From Spirochaetota bacterium (GTDB lineage: Bacteria; Spirochaetota; Spirochaetia; Treponematales; UBA12059), in NCBI GenBank assembly GCA_018262985.1, contig JADFDI010000008.1:62001-126000 (forward strand): DNA of 64,000 nt, given 5' to 3'. Every line of letters starts with the position of its first letter. The stretch's first letter is position 1. The notes beneath the pieces were generated by a model. It was given only the letters and a program-made list of their open reading frames with translations. It was not told the DNA's origin and ran no database searches. Shown in pieces: positions 60,081 to 64,000 of the stretch. The position numbers were made by a program, and so were the translations under genes.

Positions 60081-60563
60081 CTACGCTCCCCTCGCCGTTT
60101 CCGCCGCGGATGCTTCCTCCGCCTCCCTGCGCCGGCGCGCGACGCGCGCCGTCTGCCCGATGTCGTCGAGGCGGGCGGTCTCCTCGCGCGAGGCGGCCTT
60201 ATAATACTCCGCCATCTTCCGGTCGCGCAACTTTCCGACGAGCTCGCGATCGCGGTTGGCCTCGATCCAGGCCTTCCGGGCCTCCTCGCGCGCGAGCTCG
60301 GCTTTGGCGAGGTTTTCGAGCAACTTCGCCTTCTCGCCCTCGAGCCGGGCGCCGAAGCGCTCCGAGGCTCGGTAATCGTCGAGGGTGCGCCCCGGGGAAA
60401 AGCGCTCTCGCGCGTTCGCGGCGGCGCGCTCGGCGTTGGCGGCCAGGTCCGCCTCGAGGAGGGCGCAGCGTCCCGAGGCGGCGGCGAGCGCGGCCTCGGC
60501 GCGTTTTTCCTTCCATTCGCGCACCTCGAGCACTTTCTGAAGGCTGAAGGCGAAGCGCTTCAT
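60081..60563 (-). CDS. fliJ: Flagellar export chaperone FliJ
   Basis: 160 aa from ATG 60563, which overlaps the fliI stop (ATGA). All-helical, with the FliJ opening KRFAFSLQKVLEVREWKEKRAEAALA and a long charged coiled coil. It links the FliI ATPase to FlhA during export. Confidence 0.9.
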   Translation of the reverse strand: MKRFAFSLQKVLEVREWKEKRAEAALAAASGRCALLEADLAANAERAAANARERFSPGRTLDDYRASERFGARLEGEKAKLLENLAKAELAREEARKAWIEANRDRELVGKLRDRKMAEYYKAASREETARLDDIGQTARVARRRREAEEASAAETARGA

Positions 60564-62071
60564 GCGGTGCCGGCCTCGCCCGGCGAGGCTTCCACGGGCT
60601 CGGGCCCGGCCGGGGCTACGGGAATGGTCGAGCGCGGAGGCGCCAGCGCCGCGTCCGCCTCGGCCTCGGCGCGCGCCGATCGGGCGTAGCCGCCCGGCGG
60701 CGTCCACGAAGGTCCGGCCAGGTCCGCGAAGGGTTCCCAGTCCGCGGCGGGAATCTCGACGCCCGAGATGGCGGCGAGTCCGGCCATGGTCTCGCCGATA
60801 GGGGCGCGCTCGCCGACGGCCTGGGTCAGGAAGGCCTCGACGCCCTCGCGGGCGGCGATGGCCGCGTCGATGCCCTTGTCGGCGCCCTTCTGGTAGGCGC
60901 CGATGGAGATCATGTCCTCGTTCTCGGCGTAGACCGCCATGAGCTTCCGCACCGCGCCCATGGCCTTCTGCGTGAGCGGTCCGGTCACGGCGGGCGAAAG
61001 GCGCGAAATGCTCTTGAGCACGTCGACGGCCGGGTAGTGGTAGCGCTCTGCCAGCTTTCGGGTGAGCACGACGTGGCCGTCCAGGATGCCGCGGACCGTG
61101 TCCGCGATCGGCTCGTCCATGTCGTCGCCGTCCACCAGGATGGTGAAGACGCCGGTGATGGTGCCCTTGTCGCTGGTGCCCGCGCGCTCGAGGAGGCGCG
61201 GCATCGAGTCGAACACGCTCGGGGTGTAGCCCCGGGTGGCCGGCGGCTCGCCGGCCGCGAGCCCGATCTCGCGCTGGGCGCGCGCGAAGCGGGTGACCGA
61301 GTCGAAGAGCAGCATGACGTCGGCGCCCTGGTCGCGGAAGTACTCGGCGACGGCGGCGGCCACGTAGGCGCCGCGCAGGCGGGCCAGCGGGGGCGTGTCG
61401 CTCGTGGAGACGATCAGCACCGAGCGCGCGAGCCCCTCCTCGCCCAGGTCGTTCTCGATGAAGTCGCGCACCTCGCGGCCGCGCTCGCCGATCAGGGCGA
61501 TGACGTTGACGTCGGCGTCGGTGTTGCGCGCGATCATGCCGAGCAGGGTCGACTTGCCGACGCCGGAGCCCGCGAAGACGCCGATGCGCTGCCCCTTGCC
61601 GAGCGGCAGGAGCCCGTCGATCGAGCGGACGCCCGTCACCACGCGCTTGGTGATGCGCCGCCGGGTCAGGGCGTCGGGCGGGGCCGCGACCGCGGGGTAG
61701 CGGACCGGGCTCGCGACGTCGCCCTTCCCGTCCGTGGGCCTGCCCATGGAATCCAGGACCCGGCCGAGCAGGCGCTCCGAGACGGGAACGGAGAGCAGCT
61801 CGCCCGTGGCTATGACGCGCGAGCCCACCTCGATGCCGTCGAGGGGCGAGTAGGACATGAGCTGGACGGCGTCCTTGCGGAGCCCGGCCACCTCGGCCCA
61901 GGCGGTCTTCCCGGTGCGGGGGACGAGGATCTTGCAGACCTCGCCGACCACCGCCTGCGGACCCTCGCTCTCGACGAGCAGGCCCTGCACCCGCGTGACG
62001 CGTCCCGCGTACTTGATGGGATCCGCGGCGTCCACCGCGTCCAGGTACTTGCCGACAAGGTCGAGGCTCAA
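60560..62071 (-). CDS. fliI: Flagellum-specific ATP synthase FliI
   Basis: 503 aa, about 45-50 longer than usual because of a Pro/Ala-rich C-terminal tail. Walker A GVFAGSGVGKSTLLGM, Walker B VMLLFDSVTRFARAQREIGLA and the sensor GYTPSVFDSMPRLLERAG. It powers or primes export with FliH and FliJ. The start lies 4 bp inside the fliH stop. Confidence 0.96.
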   Translation of the reverse strand: MSLDLVGKYLDAVDAADPIKYAGRVTRVQGLLVESEGPQAVVGEVCKILVPRTGKTAWAEVAGLRKDAVQLMSYSPLDGIEVGSRVIATGELLSVPVSERLLGRVLDSMGRPTDGKGDVASPVRYPAVAAPPDALTRRRITKRVVTGVRSIDGLLPLGKGQRIGVFAGSGVGKSTLLGMIARNTDADVNVIALIGERGREVRDFIENDLGEEGLARSVLIVSTSDTPPLARLRGAYVAAAVAEYFRDQGADVMLLFDSVTRFARAQREIGLAAGEPPATRGYTPSVFDSMPRLLERAGTSDKGTITGVFTILVDGDDMDEPIADTVRGILDGHVVLTRKLAERYHYPAVDVLKSISRLSPAVTGPLTQKAMGAVRKLMAVYAENEDMISIGAYQKGADKGIDAAIAAREGVEAFLTQAVGERAPIGETMAGLAAISGVEIPAADWEPFADLAGPSWTPPGGYARSARAEAEADAALAPPRSTIPVAPAGPEPVEASPGEAGTA

Positions 62072-62985
62072 GACTGGACCTTGCCCCGCGCCTTGATGGG
62101 CGAGATGTCGAGGATCTTCTCCTCGAGCTCGTGGAGCTGGCTCTGGATGCGCGCGTCGATCTCGCCGAAGTCTGTCTCGATGACGCAGCCGCCGCGGTCG
62201 ATGGAGGTGTCCTCGACGACGACCAGGTTCTTGGCGTTCTCGGCCATCGCGATGAAGTCCTTGAGGTGCTCGCTCGCGAGCTGGAGGTCGGCCAGGTTCA
62301 CCTTGATGGTCACCTCGCTCCGGGCCTTGAGCTTGCGCAGGGCCTGGGCGATGTTGGACACCACCACGTTCTTCTGGTTCTCGCTGATGACCTTGACCAC
62401 CTTGCGGGCCACGAGCAGCACGAGCTCGACGATCTGGCCCTCGGTCTTCTCGAGGATCTCGTTGCGCTTGTCGAGGGCGCGGTCGATGACGATATGGAGG
62501 CGGTCCACGAGGCGCTCGACCTCGCGCACGCCTTCCTTGTAGCCTTCCTCGCGGCCCTGTTCGAAGCCCTTCTTGAAGGCGTCCTTCTGCACGGCGTCGA
62601 CCCGGGCCATCGCCTCCGCCTCGAGCTGCCGCACCTTCGACTCGGCTTCCGCGAGCAGGCGCGCGGTCTCCTCCTCCGCCTCGCGGCGGAGCTTCTGGGC
62701 CTGGTCGGTCTTGCGCTTGACGTCCTCGAAGGCGGCGGACTCCGCGCGGCGGATGATCTCCTCGGCCTCGGCGCGGGCGGCGGCCGCCATGGCCTCCTTC
62801 TCGCGCTCCCAGTCGGCCTTGAAAGCCTCGGCCTCGCGGCGGAGCTCGTCGGCGGTGGGACCCGAGTACTCCTCGAAGGGCTCGGGCTCCGCGACCGCTT
62901 CCTCGACCTCGCCGCCCGGGGCCTCGACCATGAATTTCGTGCCGAGGTGGACGATCTCCGCGGGCCTGAATACCGTCTTCGCCAT
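62068..62985 (-). CDS. fliH: Flagellar assembly protein FliH
   Basis: 305 aa. Variable N terminus, long Glu/Ala/Arg coiled coil (about 45-160), C-terminal FliH/V-ATPase-E domain (LVARKVVKVISENQKNVVVSNIAQALRKL, and CVIETDFGEIDARIQSQL). Regulates FliI at the switch. Follows fliG by 35 bp. Confidence 0.92.
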   Translation of the reverse strand: MAKTVFRPAEIVHLGTKFMVEAPGGEVEEAVAEPEPFEEYSGPTADELRREAEAFKADWEREKEAMAAAARAEAEEIIRRAESAAFEDVKRKTDQAQKLRREAEEETARLLAEAESKVRQLEAEAMARVDAVQKDAFKKGFEQGREEGYKEGVREVERLVDRLHIVIDRALDKRNEILEKTEGQIVELVLLVARKVVKVISENQKNVVVSNIAQALRKLKARSEVTIKVNLADLQLASEHLKDFIAMAENAKNLVVVEDTSIDRGGCVIETDFGEIDARIQSQLHELEEKILDISPIKARGKVQS

Positions 62986-63020
62986 GCCTTACCTTCCCTG
63001 GCCGCGCCCGAGAGCGGGCG

Positions 63021-64000
63021 CTATTGCACGAGCTCGTCGCCCTCCCCGCGGGAGATGACGATGTCGCCGGTCTCCTCGAGGTGGCGGATGATGGACACGA
63101 TCTTCTGCTGCGCTTCCTCGACGTCCTTGAGGCGCACCGGCCCCATGTACTCCATGTCTTCCTTGAGCATGGCCGCGGCGCGCTTGGACTGGTTCTTGTA
63201 GATCTTCTCGGCGACCTCGGGATCGACGCCCTTGAGCGCCTTGGCCAGCTCCGCCGAGTCGACCTCGCGGATGAGCTTCTGGATGGAGCGGTCGTCCAGG
63301 AGGACGATGTCCTCGAAGACGAACATCTTCTTCTTGATTTCCTCGGCGAGCTCGGGGTTCTCCTCCTCGAGGCTCTCGATGATGCCCTTCTCCGTGGTGC
63401 GGTCGACCAGGTTGAGGATCTCGACGATGGAGTCGACGCCGCCCGCGGCGGTGAAGTCCTCGCTCGACAGGGTGGACAGCTTCTTCTCGAGCACGCGCTC
63501 CACCTCGCGGAGCACCTCCGGGCTGGTGCGGTCCATGGTGGCGATGCGCCGGGCCACGTCCGACTGCGCCTCGTGGGGCAGCTTCTGGAGTATGTAGCCG
63601 GCCTTGTTCGGCTCGAGGTAGGCGAGGATGAGCGCGATGGTCTGCGGGTGCTCCTGCTGGATGAAGTTCAGGAGGTGCGCCGGGTCCGTGCGCCGGATGA
63701 AGTCGAAGGGCCTGACCTGGAGGCTCGAGGTCAGGCGGTTGATGATGTCGATGGCCTTCTGCGAGCCGAGCGCCTTCTCGAGGAGCTCGCGCGCGTAGTC
63801 GATGCCGCCCGAGGTGATGAAGTCCGCGGCCATCATGAGTTCCTGGAACTCCATGAGGACGGCGTCCTTCTGCTCGGGCTCGATGGCGTCGAGCCTAGCG
63901 ATCTCGAAGGTCAGGGTCTCGATCTCGTCCTCGCGCAGGTGCTTGAAGATCTCGCTGGAGATTTCCGAGCCGAGCGAGACGAGGAAGATGGCGGCCTTCT
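63021..64000 (-). CDS. fliG: Flagellar motor switch protein FliG (5' end outside window)
   Basis: The frame stays open to the window edge: 325 residues of about 340-345 are visible, so only the first 15-20 are missing. N-terminal FliG domain (AAIFLVSLGSEISSEIFKHL), middle domain with EHPQTIALILAYL and the GG hinge, and the torque-generating C terminus with charged residues (DDRSIQKLIREVDSAELAKALKG). Contacts MotA and FliM. Probably preceded by fliF outside the window. Confidence 0.96.
   Translation of the reverse strand, partial: KAAIFLVSLGSEISSEIFKHLREDEIETLTFEIARLDAIEPEQKDAVLMEFQELMMAADFITSGGIDYARELLEKALGSQKAIDIINRLTSSLQVRPFDFIRRTDPAHLLNFIQQEHPQTIALILAYLEPNKAGYILQKLPHEAQSDVARRIATMDRTSPEVLREVERVLEKKLSTLSSEDFTAAGGVDSIVEILNLVDRTTEKGIIESLEEENPELAEEIKKKMFVFEDIVLLDDRSIQKLIREVDSAELAKALKGVDPEVAEKIYKNQSKRAAAMLKEDMEYMGPVRLKDVEEAQQKIVSIIRHLEETGDIVISRGEGDELVQ

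Overview
The window is GC-rich bacterial chromosome with densely packed genes and third codon positions that are nearly always G or C. It looks like a motile spirochaete. The main evidence is one long minus-strand run of periplasmic-flagella genes in the Borrelia/Treponema order (fliG-fliH-fliI-fliJ-flbB-fliK-flgD-flgE-flbD-motA-motB-fliL-fliM-fliY-fliO-fliP-fliQ-fliR-flhB-flhA-flhF-flhG ... fliA). It includes the spirochaete collar protein FlbB and a FlgE that keeps the Lys165/Cys178 pair used for lysinoalanine cross-linking of spirochaete hooks. I cannot name a species. I saw no tRNA, rRNA, CRISPR array, insertion sequence or prophage.

Layout. 1-3.7 kb: two plus-strand envelope genes, a beta-barrel-like protein and a FecR-domain/barrel fusion. 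They end at a strong terminator followed by a palindromic repeat array. 3.9-5.8 kb: mutL, converging with two minus-strand TPR genes (5.8-8.6 kb). 8.7-11.7 kb: a translationally coupled plus-strand trio (TPR plus Mrr-like domain, metallophosphoesterase, ParB-like protein), then a terminator that may belong to a small RNA. 12-18.9 kb: a small zinc-ribbon gene, rpsT, an HU-family gene, lnt, a response regulator, a mini-TPR protein, a bactofilin, pncC, rho and rpmE. 19-23.3 kb, minus strand: rdgB with a sigma-like regulator behind a near-consensus RpoN promoter, a DHH phosphoesterase, an M24 peptidase and a secreted protein. 23.4-25.8 kb: nth and a RecQ-like helicase. 25.7-27.2 kb, minus strand: a PilZ-like protein and a small membrane protein. 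27.4-36 kb, plus strand: pgi-murG-cvpA-holB-histidine kinase-NtrC-type regulator-sdaAB-sdaAA, with most junctions overlapping by a few bases. 36-64 kb: the flagellar run, minus strand, 29 genes, entering the window inside fliG and ending in an Hsp70-like protein and a J-domain/HEAT protein.

The flagellar run encodes the switch (FliG, FliM, FliY), the export apparatus (FliH, FliI, FliJ, FliO, FliP, FliQ, FliR, FlhB, FlhA), hook assembly (FliK, FlgD, FlgE), stators (MotA, MotB), placement regulators (FlhF, FlhG) and sigma-28 (FliA). FapA and four less familiar proteins follow. At least three candidate internal promoters and one 0.4-kb palindrome-rich gap (between fliL and fliM) interrupt it.

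The less ordinary items are: a triplicated 23-residue motif at the N terminus of FlhB; the fliL-fliM repeat array, whose hairpins keep one loop while their stems differ; a probable ACG start for fliO; a possible small RNA with two anti-Shine-Dalgarno motifs; the RpoN-type promoter in front of a sigma-like protein; the TPR/MPE/ParB trio; and the dedicated Hsp70/J pair at the end of the flagellar operon.
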